64,000 nt of DNA from Prorocentrum cordatum (Eukaryota > Sar > Dinophyceae > Prorocentrales > Prorocentraceae), in NCBI GenBank assembly GCA_963575745.1, contig CAUYUJ010003425.1:93501-157500 (forward strand), read 5' to 3'. Each line of letters begins with the position of its first letter. Position 1 is the first letter of the stretch. The notes beneath the pieces are model-generated. The model ran no database searches and was not told the DNA's origin. It saw only the letters and a list, made by a program, of their open reading frames with translations. The position numbers and the translations under genes are program-made. Below, in pieces: positions 1 through 10,494 of the stretch.

Positions 1-425
1 CCCTGGAAGCCGCAGGGAGTCCAGGGATGCCTCCGTCGACCGAAAGAGCATCAAGACGTGAACGATGACTGGAACCCTCGACCCTCGAACCTCGGACATC
101 ACGAGGAGGAGGAGGAAGAGGAGAAGGAGGACCCACACCTCCGACGTCGTGCTTCGTTTTCTCGGTGCGTGGTCCCTGGAGAGATTTGTAGCCTTCCCCG
201 GGGGCCGACTCTTCTCCTGCCGAGCCGTCCGTGGACGAGCCGGGAGGCCGCAAGCCGCCCCCAAGACCTGCGAGCTCGCCAGGGGGCAGATCCGCCCTGA
301 TTGTGGTCAAGATTTTGGAGGCTTGGGCGTGATACTATCGGCGGCGAGCGAGGGGACCCACAAAGACATGCTGGCACTATATGGCGGAGTTCGGAAACCA
401 TGAGCCTTGAAACGTTTTCGTCTCT
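1..425. other. Unassigned GC-rich sequence
   Basis: No gene is recognised. A short GAGGAGGAAGAGGAG purine tract lies near 101-130. Open frames on both strands cross it but lack any domain or consistent coding character. Confidence 0.4.
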
Positions 426-429
426 TGGA

Positions 430-640
430 AGGCGCATCTTTTACTTCAGCTGCCTTCCGCCGAGCTTCCGCAAGCTTCCGCAGGCCTCGTTCTACTCCCG
501 CCGACCTTCCGCCGCCCTTCCGCCGCCTCCTTCCGCCGAGGAAGAGATGACGACCCCTTCGATCCTCGAAGGCAAGGCCTTGGTCTGGAGCGCCTCACAT
601 GTTCTCCTTGGATGCGCGCGTCCGACCCGACCGTATGGCA
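430..640 (+). repeat. Dispersed TTCCGCC-rich repeat, copy 1
   Basis: It is built of CTTCCGCCG steps and ends with GAGGAAGAGATGACGA followed by the hairpin CCTTCGATCCTCGAAGG (7-bp stem, TCC loop). The same order occurs at 24020-24205 and 27790-28005, and a weaker, hairpin-less relative at 58490-58640. It is non-coding as far as can be seen; a short retroposon is one possible origin. Confidence 0.7.
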
Positions 641-726
641 CACCCATCTTGTAGTACCTCGTTTCCCGAAGAGGTTCTCTGGTGCATATACTAGAGGCTC
701 TCTCGGTGCGCGCGTTGCCCCTGGGG

Positions 727-903
727 TTAAGTCGGGCCTGTCCCCCTACAGGGGGATTTTCGACGAAAAATAAACAATACCCCCAAAATGGTCCAAAAAT
801 AATCCAAAAATAGTCTGGGGACTATTTTTTGAATATGTTTTGACCTTTTTGGGGTATGTTTTGTCGTCGAAAATCCCCCTGTAGGGGGACGCGCCCGACT
901 TAA
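727..903. mobile_element. 177-bp palindromic MITE
   Basis: Both ends read TTAAGTCGGGC inwards and the arms pair over nearly their full length (about 85 bp each), including CCCCCTACAGGGGGATTTTCGACGA on both sides with only scattered mismatches. It has no coding capacity. Outside the TTAA ends lies CCCTGGGG in direct orientation on both sides (719-726 and 904-911). The target duplication is therefore either this 8-mer or the TTAA itself (piggyBac style); one copy cannot decide. Confidence 0.8.
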
Positions 904-999
904 CCCTGGGGGGGGGGCGACGCAGACGCAGTATCAGTATGTTTGGGGGGTGCCGCCGACGCGAGAGGGGGGAATGAGCAGGAGGAAGGAGAAGGCCCT

Positions 1000-1735
1000 C
1001 TCGGAAGGCGGCAGGGCTTCTCAGAGGCCCTCCGCGTCTTTGGGGGAAGGCTCAGAAAACCTCTCAGAAACCCCCGAGAATTTCCGAGCCTCCTGTGAAG
1101 GCCAGCCCCCTCTCGCTTCCCCTCCAGGTTGGCTGCCGAATTCAACCCACCACACGTGAACCCTACCACGGCACGTTAGATCTCTGAAACCCAAGCGGGG
1201 TTGTCCGACAACCCAGCGTCGATCGGACCTGCAGGGGGGTGCAGTGGCAGGTCGAGGGTTGCCAAGAGGTGGTCCTGGCCTGAGACGCCCACTGTTCGTC
1301 GCGCCATCCGAACCCCTGCGCCCCTGGGGCCTCGAGAGGGATGCTCTGGAATCCGCCTGGGCCTCCCCGGAGAAACTGGGGCCACCCTGGCTCAGGGACA
1401 CCCCTGGCAACGCCCGAGACTGGGAGGAGCAGGAGCAGCAGGAGCAACAGCCGTGGACATCCGACGGTGTGTCGTGTTCAGCCCGCGGCCCCAGAGGATT
1501 CGTTAAACTTTGTTGTTTCATGTTTGTTGTTTTGTCCATGACTTTTTACCCGCAAAACATCAAAAACCTGTGTTTAACCCGCGGCCCCAGAGAACTCGAC
1601 CCCTTCTCCAGGGGGTGCCGCTTCGTCCCGGACCCGCTTGCGGCGGCCGAGGAGCCCGACACGGGACCATCGAGGCCGACAAGATCATCTGTGGTCTGGG
1701 CTTGGGGAGGGGGCGGCAGGAGGATCGAGGCTGAG
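1000..1735 (+). repeat. Composite dispersed repeat, copy 1
   Basis: Two parts recur in the same order at 3630-3970: first a segment around GGCTTCTC..GAGGCCCTCC..GGCTCAGAAA (1015-1150), then a segment with GTGTTTAACCCGCGGCC and CTTCGTCC..GGCGGCCGAG (1450-1735). Here the CCCGCGGCCCCAGAG part is itself doubled (about 1481 and 1578). Each copy runs into a trinucleotide tract, CAG here and CAA for the other. Confidence 0.55.
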
Positions 1736-1737
1736 CA

Positions 1738-1772
<35 letters not shown>
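1738..1772 (+). repeat. (CAG)n microsatellite
   Basis: About eleven CAG units. The poly-Ser, poly-Gln and poly-Ala frames here are translations of the repeat and not genes. Confidence 0.95.
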
Positions 1773-1774
<2 letters not shown>

Positions 1775-1854
1775 GGTCGAAGCGCGGGGATCGAGGCTCG
1801 AGGTTGGGGAGAAGGACCGAGACATTCCGCGCATGGGCCCCCCCAAGCCCCCGA

Positions 1855-1965
1855 CATCTCGACGCCTTCCCCGCGGGCCGGCTTTCCATCCCGAACCGTT
1901 CTCTGCGGCCCCGGGAGGCCCGAATGACCGGCCCCCAGAGGCCGAAGAGATGACGACCAACCAGC
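1855..1965 (+). repeat. Dispersed repeat with GGCTTTCCATCCCGAACCG core, copy 1
   Basis: The core and following GCGGCCCCGGGAGGCC..CAGAGGCC recur with substitutions at 3240-3345 (plus) and inverted at 53925-54095 (minus). No coding function is seen. Sequence from 1966 to 2138 holds nothing recognisable. Confidence 0.55.
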
Positions 1966-2138
1966 CGCCTCGGATTTTCTCGAGACATCAGACGCCCGCG
2001 GAGGAGGAGAAAGAGGAGGGCCACATGCGGGAACTCCACACCCCGCGTAATACAGTAGGGGCTCGACCACAAAAAACCTTGCACCAGAAACCCAACCCTG
2101 GAACCCCAGGACGTCCCTTGATTCTCGTAGTGGGAACG

Positions 2139-2972
2139 TCACGCTGTCCAAAGTGTCCCCACTGTTACCACCACCGTCCCCACTGACCCCACCAGTGCCC
2201 CCACCACTGTCGCACTGTCCCCACTGTCCCCACCACTGTTCCCACCACGGTCCCACTCTCCCCACTTTCCCCACGGTCCCCACCACTGTCCCACTGTCCC
2301 ACTGTCCCCACTGTACCTCTGTCCCATTGTCCCACCACCGTCCTCACCACTGTCCCCACCACCACTGTCACCACCACTGTCCCACTGTCCCCACCACATT
2401 TCCACTGTCTCCACACCACTGTCCCCACCACCACCGTCCCCACCACTGTCCCACAGTCCCCACCACTGTCCCACTGTCCCCACTGTTCCCACCATTGTTC
2501 CCGCTGTCCCCACCAGTGCCCCCACCAGTGTCTCACTGTCCCCACTCTGCCCACCACTGTCCCACCACGGTCCCACTCTCCCCACTTTCCCCACGGTCCC
2601 AACCACTGTCCCACTGTCCCCACTGTTCCCACCACTGTCCCACTGTCCCCAGTCCCCGCTGCTGTCCCACTTTGCTGTCCCACTGTCTCCACTGTCCCCA
2701 CCACTGTCCCACTGTCCCCACTGTCCCCACCACTCTCCCCACAGTACTACTGTCCCACCACCGTCCTCACCACCGCCTTCACCGCTGTGCCCACCACTAC
2801 GGTCCCCACCACTGTCCCACTGTCCCCACCACTGTCCCGCTGTCCCCTCACCACTGTCCCCACCACCACCGTCCCCACCACTGCCCGCACTGCTGTCCCA
2901 GTGTCCCCACACCACTGTCCCCACCACCACCTTCCCCACCAGTGTCCCAGTATCCCCACAACTGTCCAACTG
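2139..2972 (+). repeat. CCCACTGTCCCCACCACTGT minisatellite
   Basis: Over 800 bp of degenerate CCCCACTGT / CCCCACCAC units, unit length about 9-12 bp, pyrimidine-rich on the plus strand. Larger blocks repeat, for example ACGGTCCCACTCTCCCCACT near 2247 and 2567. Long frames on both strands here are repeat translations. Confidence 0.95.
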
Positions 2973-2989
2973 TCCGCGGGAATCGTTTG

Positions 2990-3190
2990 CCGGCGACGAG
3001 GGAGGACGGGGTTCGAACTGGTAGTGACGCCCCCCGGGTTTGCGAAGGGGGGGGGGTCGAACCGGTAGTGACCTCCCCCCTTTTCATGATGGGCTGAGGG
3101 GAGGGGGGGGGTTGAACCCGTAGTGACCCCCCTCGGTTTTCGAGGGGGGAAGGGGGACGGGTTGGGAACCCCCCATGACCCCCCCCAGTT
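2990..3190 (+). repeat. Three ~55-65 bp G-tract repeats
   Basis: Three units carry a GGTTCGAACTGGTAGTGAC-like core (3009, 3056, 3111) followed by C- and G-tracts. The cores resemble a tRNA T-arm by chance but no acceptor or anticodon arms can be drawn. Similar G-tract material is at 29230-29500 and 31195-31440. Confidence 0.7.
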
Positions 3191-3239
3191 TTCCGCAGAG
3201 CACGCTCCTTCCAAAATCAAGGCGTCGCATGTCTCTGTC

Positions 3240-3345
3240 CCCAGAGCTCCGGACCACCTCTCGGGGACCGGCGTTTCACCCTGCACCGCTTTTCGACGGC
3301 CTCGAGGCCTCCTCAGGGCCCCTGGACGCCCAAAATGAAGAAAGG
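3240..3345 (+). repeat. Dispersed repeat, copy 2 of the 1855-1965 family
   Basis: Contains CTCGGGGACCGGCGTTTCACC..CACCGCTTTTCGACGGCCTCGAGGCCTCC, matching the 1855-1965 core at diverged positions. No gene seen. Confidence 0.45.
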
Positions 3346-3629
3346 AAAGCCTCGCGCCAGGATCTTCTCGCGACGCGAGGGGGTCTGGGCACAGGGGTGC
3401 CAGGAGAGGCGTCGCAGGTCCAGCAAAGCTCGAGCCCGGCGCTCCGCGCCCTCTCTCCCTCTCGCACGGGCCGGGGGGCAGGGAGGCTCCCAAGGGGGCG
3501 TGGCGAGCGGTCAGATCGACATGGCCCCGATGGAGCGGGCGCTTCGCCTGCCGCCGGAGCTGCTCGGCACCTCTCGGCGGCGCGCAGAAGGGTCGGCGGC
3601 GAGCGAGGGTGGCGAGCGAGGAGGAGAAG

Positions 3630-3970
3630 GGGCCCCCTCAGAGGGCAAAAGGGGCTTCTCGGGAGCCCTCCGGCCTTCCCAGAAGTCTTCTGCCTCTTCG
3701 GGGAGGGCTCAGAAAGCCGTTCAGAGGGCCCGAGAACTGCCGAGCCTTCCCAGAAGGCCCGCCCCCTCTCACTTCCCCCCCGCGGGCTCGCCGCCGAACG
3801 GGGGGGTGCGCCCACCTGGGGGCGGCCTTCGCATGCCGTCACGTCCAGCGATGTGGTGTTTTGATCCGCGGCCGCGGCTCCGGCGGTGTCCCCGGGGGCA
3901 GCGCCTTCGTCCAGGGAGGCCGTTGCCGATGGCCCCGCGGCCCGACGAGTGGCCCCTGGCGGCCGAGATT
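3630..3970 (+). repeat. Composite dispersed repeat, copy 2
   Basis: Aligns by eye in order with 1000-1735: GGCTTCTCGGGAGCCCTCC..GGCTCAGAAAGCC, then GTGTTTTGATCCGCGGCCGCGG and CTTCGTCCAGGGAGGCC..GGCGGCCGAGA. It lacks the doubled middle of the first copy and leads through a GGGTCGCGGGTG minisatellite into (CAA)n. Confidence 0.5.
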
Positions 3971-4041
3971 GGAGGAAAAACACTGGGATTGTACGAATGA
4001 AATGTAGCACGCCGCAGTTGCGGAGATGAGTGAGGGGGCGG

Positions 4042-4118
4042 GCGCGGGTGGGTCGCGGGTGGGTCGCGGGTGGGGCGCGGGATGGGTCGCGGGTTGGGTC
4101 GCGGGTTGGGTCGCGGGC
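4042..4118 (+). repeat. GGGTCGCGGGTG minisatellite
   Basis: Six or seven 11-13 bp units. The same unit, also followed by CAA repeats, is at 36445-36745, so the pair may move together. Confidence 0.9.
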
Positions 4119-4123
4119 GAGAA

Positions 4124-4125
4124 CG

Positions 4126-4185
<60 letters not shown>

Positions 4186-4192
4186 GCAACAA
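4124..4192 (+). repeat. (CAA)n microsatellite
   Basis: About 22 CAA units with one CAG; poly-Asn, poly-Gln and poly-Leu frames are artefacts. From 4200 to 4590 nothing is recognised. Confidence 0.95.
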
Positions 4193-4594
4193 TCAGTTTA
4201 CCCTCATGCGCGATGCTTCCACACGCAGCATGCGACCATCATGACAACCACCCCCATCATGGGGGATTATTGTTCTATCACGGGGGTCCGATATTCCCAG
4301 ATCTCCCGCCCAATGAGGTCATGCAAACACCTCCGAGGAATTTCTACATATCCCGCCTCGAAAACACATGACCGCGCCTTGCTGCGCCGATGCGAGACCG
4401 CCAGTGGAGCCCCAGACAGGGTAAAGCACAAGGAAGCATCGAGCGACAGGATTGCCTTGGTGGAGATGGGGGCTCTCGGCGACGAGGCAAGGACCTGGCC
4501 CTGAACAGAAAGGGAGGAAGGCTCGAGCAGGGCCGCTGGTGTTGCTGGGGGCGGCGCCAATGCTGAAGACAGTACGGCGCTAGTCCAACGTAAA

Positions 4595-5805
4595 ATAAAA
4601 CAGAACGAAGTCTCGAGCGGGAGCGCTGGTTTTATTGGGACGGCGGTTGTCGGCGGCGAGGAGGGACACCGCCTTGAGTAAGAAGGGGGGAAGTCTTAAG
4701 CGGGAGCCGTGGTTTTGTCCGGACGGGGGCTGTCGGCGCGAGGAACAGCATCGTCCTGAGGGAGAAAAAAAAAACTCGAGCGGAAGCGTTGTTTTTGCTG
4801 GGAGCGGCGCCCACCGAAAAGAGCGTAGGGCGCCAGTCCAGCGTAAAACGGGAGGAAGTCTCGGGCGGGAGCGCTGGTTTTGTTGGGGCAGCGGTTTTCG
4901 GCGGCGAGGAGGAATACCGCCTTGGGTAAAAACAAGGAGGAAGCCTCGAGCGGGAGCGTTGTTGTTGCTGGGGGCGGCGCCGATGAGAGAAAAAGAAGCG
5001 CGCCAGTCGAAAGTAAAACGGGAGGAAGTCTCGGGCGGAAGCGCTGGTTTTGTCGGGACGACGGTTTTCGGCGGCGAAGAGGAGCTCCGCCTTGAGTAAA
5101 AAGGGAGGAAGCCTCGAGCGGAAGCGCTGTTTTTGCTGGGAGCGGCGCCCACTGAAAAGAGCGTAGGGCGCCTGTCCAGCGTAAAACGGGAGGAAGTCTC
5201 GGGCGGGAGCGCTGCGCTGGTTTTGTTGGGGCGGCGGTTTTCGGCGGCGAGGAGGAACACCGCCTTGAGCAAAAACAAAGAGGAAGCCTCGAGCGGGAGC
5301 GTTGTTGTTGCTGGGGGCGGCGCCGATGAGAGAAAAAGAAGCGCGCCAGTCGAAAGTAAAACGGGAGGAAGTCTCGGGCGGAAGCGCTGGTTTTGTCGGG
5401 ACGACGGTTTTCGGCGGCGAAGAGGAGCTCCGCCTTGAGTAAAAAAGGGAGGAAGCCTCGAGCGGAAGCGCTGTTTTTGCTGGGAGCGGCGCCCACTGAA
5501 AAGAGCGTAGGGCGCCAGTCCAGCGTAAAACAGGAGGAAGTCTCGGGCGGGAGCGCTGGTTTTGTTGGGGCGGCGGTTTTCGGCGGCGAGCAAGAGCACC
5601 GGCTCTAACTAAAAAGAGAAGGAGCCTCGAGCGGGAGCGTTATTGTTGCTGGGGGCGGCGCCGATGACAGAAAAAGAAACGCGCCAGTCCAATATCAAAC
5701 AAGAAGAAATCTTGAGTGGGAGCGTTGATTTTGTTTGGGCGGCGGCTTTCGGCGGCGAGCAAGAGCACCGGCTCTGAATAAGAAGTGAGGAGGTCTCGAG
5801 CGGGA
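4595..5805. repeat. 84-bp tandem array with 168-bp higher-order unit
   Basis: The anchor (T/G)CTCGAGCGG or CTCGGGCGG, followed by (A/G)AGCG, occurs about every 82-90 bp at 4611, 4693, 4775, 4860, 4945, 5030, 5113, 5198, 5288, 5372, 5457, 5541, 5625, 5711 and 5794. Two monomer types largely alternate: one with GGTTTTGT(T/C)GGG..TTTTCGGCGGCGA, the other with TTGTTGCTGGGGGCGGCGCC or TTTTTGCTGGGAGCGGCGCC. Long frames on either strand exist only because 84 is divisible by three. It runs directly into the GTT tract. Confidence 0.9.
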
Positions 5806-5893
5806 GCGTTGTTGTTGTTGTTGATGCTGTTGCTGTTGCTGTTGTTATTGTTATTGTTGTTGGTGGTGTTGTTGTTGTTGCTGTTGTTGTTGT

Positions 5894-5940
<47 letters not shown>

Positions 5941-6012
5941 TTGTTGTTGTTGTGGTGGTGGTGGTGGTTGTTGTTGTTGTTGGTGGTGGTGGTGTTGTTG
6001 TTGTTGTTTGGG
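5806..6012 (+). repeat. (GTT/GCT/GGT)n microsatellite
   Basis: Interrupted trinucleotide tract of about 200 bp. The stretches 6013-6139 and 6480-6723 show no recognisable gene. Confidence 0.95.
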
Positions 6013-6142
6013 GGCCCGTTTTGGCGCCCCTCCAAACCGCTCGTAGCCGGCGCCGAGGCGAGAGCGCCAGGGCGTCTGAAGGGGGGTCCAACAATAATTC
6101 GCCGGCCCAACGGGCCAAGGGCATGCTAAGATCTCCGGCAAG

Positions 6143-6235
6143 TGGTTAACAATATTCTAATTCGCGCGCGCGGGGCCGCCCCTGGGGGTCCCCGGACACA
6201 AAATACCCCCGGAGAACCCCCGGGACACCCCCGGG
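6143..6235 (+). repeat. Dispersed repeat with CGCGCGCGGGG core, copy 1
   Basis: ACAATATTCTAATTCGCGCG followed by CGGGGCCGCCCCTGGGGG and CCCCGGACAC matches 49110-49190 (ACAATATTTCTACTTCGCGC..). Short CCCCCGGGACAC units follow to 6240. Confidence 0.5.
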
Positions 6236-6329
6236 ACACTCGGATCAGAGATGCCAGACCGGACAATTTTTCGACATCCCTCACGAGGATCGTGGCCTCC
6301 GAGGGGGGCGCAATCGACTACCCCCCCTC

Positions 6330-6470
6330 CTGACCCAAGAGGTCCCCAAGAGTCCCCCAAGAGGCTGCAGGGGCCCACAAGACGCCGCCACGGAACCCCA
6401 AGAGGCTCCCAAGAGGCCCCCAAGAGGCCTCCAAGAGGCCGAAAAAATACCCCCAAGAGGCCCCAAAGAT
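6330..6470 (-). repeat. CCAAGAGGCCC degenerate repeat
   Basis: About a dozen CCCAAGAGG(C/T)(C/T) units, the reverse complement of the CTTGGGG units that fill much of 15.6-23.9 kb. Confidence 0.8.
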
Positions 6471-6721
6471 CGCTGCAGGGCAAGTTCAGCTCATTCTTGG
6501 CGATAACAAATACACTCCTGGAGGATCGCTACGAATCGACACGAAGCTGTTCCACGGGGGCCGCTTCAACACAAACATGCCGAACACAACGCCTCAGAAA
6601 AAAAAACGCCGCCCCCTGCAGCTCCGCACTGCCGACGACCACTCAGCCAGTCGACCGCGGTACGCAACGTGGGACGACGGAATGAGCGAAGCGATTGAAT
6701 AATTCTTTAATACTTAACACT

Positions 6722-6766
6722 CAACAACAGCGACAACAGCAGCAGCAACAGCAACAACAACAACAA
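6722..6766 (+). repeat. (CAR)n microsatellite
   Basis: Mixed CAG/CAA tract of about 45 bp; 6767-6904 holds nothing recognised. Confidence 0.9.
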
Positions 6767-6904
6767 GGCAACACCGGCCTTCTGGGCCCCATGCCCAGGG
6801 CCTCGTTTACCCGTCGTCCCCACAGAAAGAACACCTGCATTCAGAGGCCCCCTCGGGGCTTGGATAAGGGGGGGGGCACCACACAGCACCGCACGCCCGC
6901 ACCT

Positions 6905-8062
6905 GTAATACAATCCTATTAGAAGCGCATCCAACCCGAATGGATCCTATCAGAGGTGTATCCACCCCTCACAGAATCCTATTAGAACTGCATCCACCTC
7001 GAATAGAATCCTATTCAAGGTGCATCCACCTCTACTAGAATCCGATTAGAAGTATCCACCCAAATATAATCACAGTAGAGGTGCACCCACCTCGAATAGG
7101 ATCCTATTAGAGGTGCATCCACCTCTAATGAAATCCGATTAGAGGTGCATCCACCTCCAATAAAATCCGACTAGAGGTGCATCGACATTTCCTGAAATCC
7201 GATTGCAAGTGTGAAGGTGCATACACCTCGAATGGGATCCGATTAGAGGTGCATCCCCCTCCAATAAAATCCGATTAGACGTTCCTCCACCTCGAATAGA
7301 ATCAGATCAGAAGTGGATTCACCTCTAATAGAACCCCTGTAGAGGTGTGGAGGTGGATACAACGCTTGTAAAATCCTTGTAGAAGTGTACCCACCTCGAA
7401 TAGAATCCCACGATCGGCGCATCCACCTCTAATAGAATCCGATTAGAGGTGTTTCCACATCTAATAATCCGATTAGAGGTGCATCCACCTCGAATAGACT
7501 CCTATAAAAGGTGTGTCCACCCCGAATAAAAACCTACTAGAGGTGTATTCACTCCTATTCACTCCTCACAGAATCTTACTAAAGGTGCATCCACCTCAAA
7601 CAGAATTCGACTAGAGGTGTATCCAACCCTGGACATCCTATTAGGAGCGTATCCACCCCCAATAGAATCCTGTTAGAAGCACATCCACCCCTAAAAAAAT
7701 TCTACTAGACGCGTATCCACCCCGAGAAGAACTCGATTGAAGGTGTATCCACCCCTGATAGAATCCTATGAGACGTGTATCCACCCCTGATAAAATCCGA
7801 GTACAAGTGTATACCCCAAATAGAATCCTAGTGGGGGTGTATCCACCCCTGATAGAATCCTACTAGATGTGCATCCACACCTACGAGAAACCTACTAGAG
7901 GTGCATCCACCCCTGATAGAACCCGATTAGGGGTGCATCCACCCCTACTAGAATCCTAGTAGAAGTGTATCCATCCCTAATAGAATCCGATTAGAGGTGC
8001 ATCCACTCCTAAGAGAACCCTATCTGACGTGTACCCACTCCAAATAGAATGCTATTAGCGGT
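6905..8062. repeat. 32-bp minisatellite array
   Basis: Roughly 35 degenerate copies of a unit close to AATAGAATCCGATTAGAGGT plus GCATCCACCTCT. Each unit contains the near-palindrome GATTAGAGGTGcatcCACCTCTAAT. The array is AT-richer than its surroundings and has no open frame of note. Confidence 0.95.
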
Positions 8063-8064
8063 GT

Positions 8065-8341
8065 ATGATCAGCCATACCATCACCATCAGCATCACCATC
8101 ACCATAATTATCATCATCGTCATCACAATCATCATAACGATCATCATCGTCATCACCAGCATCATAATGATCGTTATCGTCATCACCATCATCATTAGCA
8201 TCATCGTCACGACCACACCATCACAGCCAATACCAGCATCATCGTCATGGCCGTCATCCTAGAAAGCATCACCAACGTAGTCAGCATCATCCTTATCGTC
8301 GTCACCAGTACCACCACCATCATCATCACCATCATCATCAC

Positions 8342-8377
<36 letters not shown>

Positions 8378-8650
8378 AATCATCATCATCATCGTAGTCA
8401 GCATCGTGATTAACGCCGTCACCAGTACCACCACCGTCATCATCATCAACAATCGTAGGCAGCATCAGCATTATCGTCGCCACCAGTACCACCATCATCA
8501 TCATCGTCATCACAGTCATCAGGTTCATCACCATCGTCAGCACTAACATTATCGCCACTATCATTTTCACCATCGACGTCAGCCTAATCAGCATCGCCAT
8601 TTTCAGCTTCATCACCATTACCATTACCATCATCATCGTTAGTATCATCG
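8065..8650 (+). repeat. (ATC)n field 1
   Basis: Interrupted CAT/ATC trinucleotides. The hydrophobic or Asp-rich frames are repeat translations. Confidence 0.95.
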
Positions 8651-8870
8651 ATTCCCCCTCCCTCCCCGTGGAGGGGACAGAACACGGATGACGGGAGAGA
8701 ACGGGGGGAGAGAGGGGAGGAGGACGACAAGGAGGCACAGGGGGGAGAAGAGGGCAGCTGATCGAGCCGGAGGCAGAAGGGGAGAGGGAGGAGGATGGAG
8801 GACAAGGAGGGGGATCGCACTCAACACTGCGAACATAAGAATACTCATCATACGTATGTGCATCAGAGTA
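8651..8870. other. Purine-rich island inside the (ATC)n field
   Basis: A unique GGGGAGAGAGGGGAGGAGG-type stretch separates two ATC fields. No gene is recognised. Confidence 0.6.
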
Positions 8871-9468
8871 ATCCCCATCATCCCCATCATCCTCATCATT
8901 GCCCTCCCCATTCTTCTTATCCTCGTATAGATGATCGCCATACTCCTCATCATCCTCTCCATCATTATCTTTGTCATCCTCGGCCGCATCAGTATTGCCC
9001 TTACCATCCTAGGCATCATCATTCTCATCATCGTCCCTCTCCACAATCATCCTCTTCAGCCTCATCATCCTCCCCGTCCGTCTCCTCAGGCGAGGGCGAC
9101 ATGCGACATACAGGTTCCAACATCGAATAGGGGAAGGGGTTGGAAAATCATCATCCTCATCATCATACTCATCAGCATAATCATCACAGCCACCCGCATG
9201 TTGAGCATCATCATCACAGTCATGAAAAACACGCGTTTCATCGTCTTGGTCATGGTCGTCTACATCATCATGGCAGTCGTCAGCATAGTCGCATCATCAC
9301 CATCATCGGCATCACCATTACAGTCATCATTGTCAACATCATAAGAATAATCATCAATATCAGAATCATCGCCATGGTCAGTATCACAATCATGATCATC
9401 ATGTTCATCACCATCACCATTGTCAGCATCATCATGTTCATCCTCGTCATCATCATCATCCTAATCTA
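8871..9468 (+). repeat. (ATC)n field 2
   Basis: Interrupted CATCATC tract with a small unique interruption near 9075-9150. No coding content. Confidence 0.95.
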
Positions 9469-9780
9469 ACCTTGAATCAACAAACCCAAGGCAAACCCTG
9501 CGCCCCGCGCCCAAGGAGACGAAGCTGGCACCGCGGCAAACCCACGGCAAGCCCACCGCGGCCGAAGCGGCGTTTGCCCTGGCGAACGCGACGCCCTCCC
9601 CAAGACGCAAGGCCGCGCGTCGGAACAAACGGAGCGGCGACAAACCCACATCAATGCTCAGCGAATCCTTCAGGAGGGAGGTCCACGGCCTGCACAGCGG
9701 AGACCGAACCGACGATCGCGTCAAGAATCCTCCCGCCGATGCCCACATCCTGCCTCTCCACGCGGAGGGGCCGGAGGACG
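9469..9780. other. Unassigned GC-rich stretch
   Basis: Compositionally unlike the flanking microsatellites, with open frames on both strands (for example minus 9461-9748), but no domain or motif is recognised. Confidence 0.35.
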
Positions 9781-9845
9781 AGGAGGAGAAAGAGGAGGAG
9801 GAGGAGGAGGAGGAGGAGAACGAGGACGGGGAAGAGGGGGAGGGG
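9781..9845 (+). repeat. (GAG)n microsatellite
   Basis: GAGGAGGAG tract followed by GGGGAAGAGGGGGAGGGGGG. Confidence 0.9.
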
Positions 9846-9884
9846 GGACGGGAGAGAAACAGAGGATCTGATATTTATTGTCAA

Positions 9885-10140
9885 TATGGCGCCCAGGAAT
9901 CCGCAAGGATTCCCCAGGGATCCTGAAGATTCCGTAGAACACCCGAGGGATTCCTCAGGATTCCCTAGCCCCTTAGGATTCCTAAGAATTCCGTGGGGAT
10001 CCCGTAGGGTTCCCTAGGGATTCCCCAGGATCCCCTAGGGATTCCCTAGGGATTCCGAAGGATTCTGTAGGACACCCTAGGGATTCCCTAGGGAGTCCTA
10101 AGGATTCCCTAGGGCTTCCTTATAATGCCTAAGGATTCCC
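9885..10140. repeat. GGATTCCCTAGG palindromic minisatellite
   Basis: About 20 degenerate units of AAGGATTCCCTAGGGATTCC. The unit is nearly its own reverse complement, so strand is undefined. GCGGTGCGGTGC repeats follow at 10143-10190. Confidence 0.9.
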
Positions 10141-10235
10141 CGCGGTGCGGTGCGAGGCGGTGCGTGCGGTGCGGTGCGCCCGGTACGGTGCGCCCCCCCC
10201 CCTCCCTCAGGGAGGCCTCTGAAACACGGCGTCGC

Positions 10236-10306
10236 CAACAACAACATCAACAACAACAACGACGACGACGACGATGACGACGACGACAACGACGACGACA
10301 TCAGCA
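10236..10306 (+). repeat. (AAC)n to (GAC)n microsatellite
   Basis: An AAC tract grades into GACGACGAC and ends at the start of a dispersed repeat. Confidence 0.9.
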
Positions 10307-10307
10307 G

Positions 10308-10450
10308 TCATTTTACGACTGTTCGCTCTTATCTTATCTGCTCGCGGGCCACTCGACACTAATATCCCAAACCCTCGATACCCACCCTCGTCGTCTTCGA
10401 TCGTACCACCTTGGGAGAATGAATCTTTCTTACGTGCAAGAAGTATTTCG
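10308..10450 (+). repeat. Dispersed repeat next to AAC tract, copy 1
   Basis: The order ACGACTGTTCGCTCTTA..CCCTCGATACCCACCC..CGTCTTCGATCGTACC..GGGAGAATGAATCT is matched at 61078-61215 (AAGACTGCTCGCTCTTAC..CCCTCGATACCCGCCC..CGTCTTCGATTGTACC). Both copies follow an AAC microsatellite. Confidence 0.7.
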
Positions 10451-10494
10451 TGCAGCCCCCTGTATATCTGTCTGACATGCAACGAGGGTTCCGT

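Noticed and set aside
3005-3130. tRNA-like GGTTCGAACTGG motifs
   Set aside because: Only the T-arm-like core is present; acceptor, D and anticodon arms cannot be formed, and the motif is part of a 55-65 bp repeat.
6905-8062. CRISPR-like regular repeat array
   Set aside because: There are no unique spacers, units are degenerate and contiguous, and the genome is eukaryotic.
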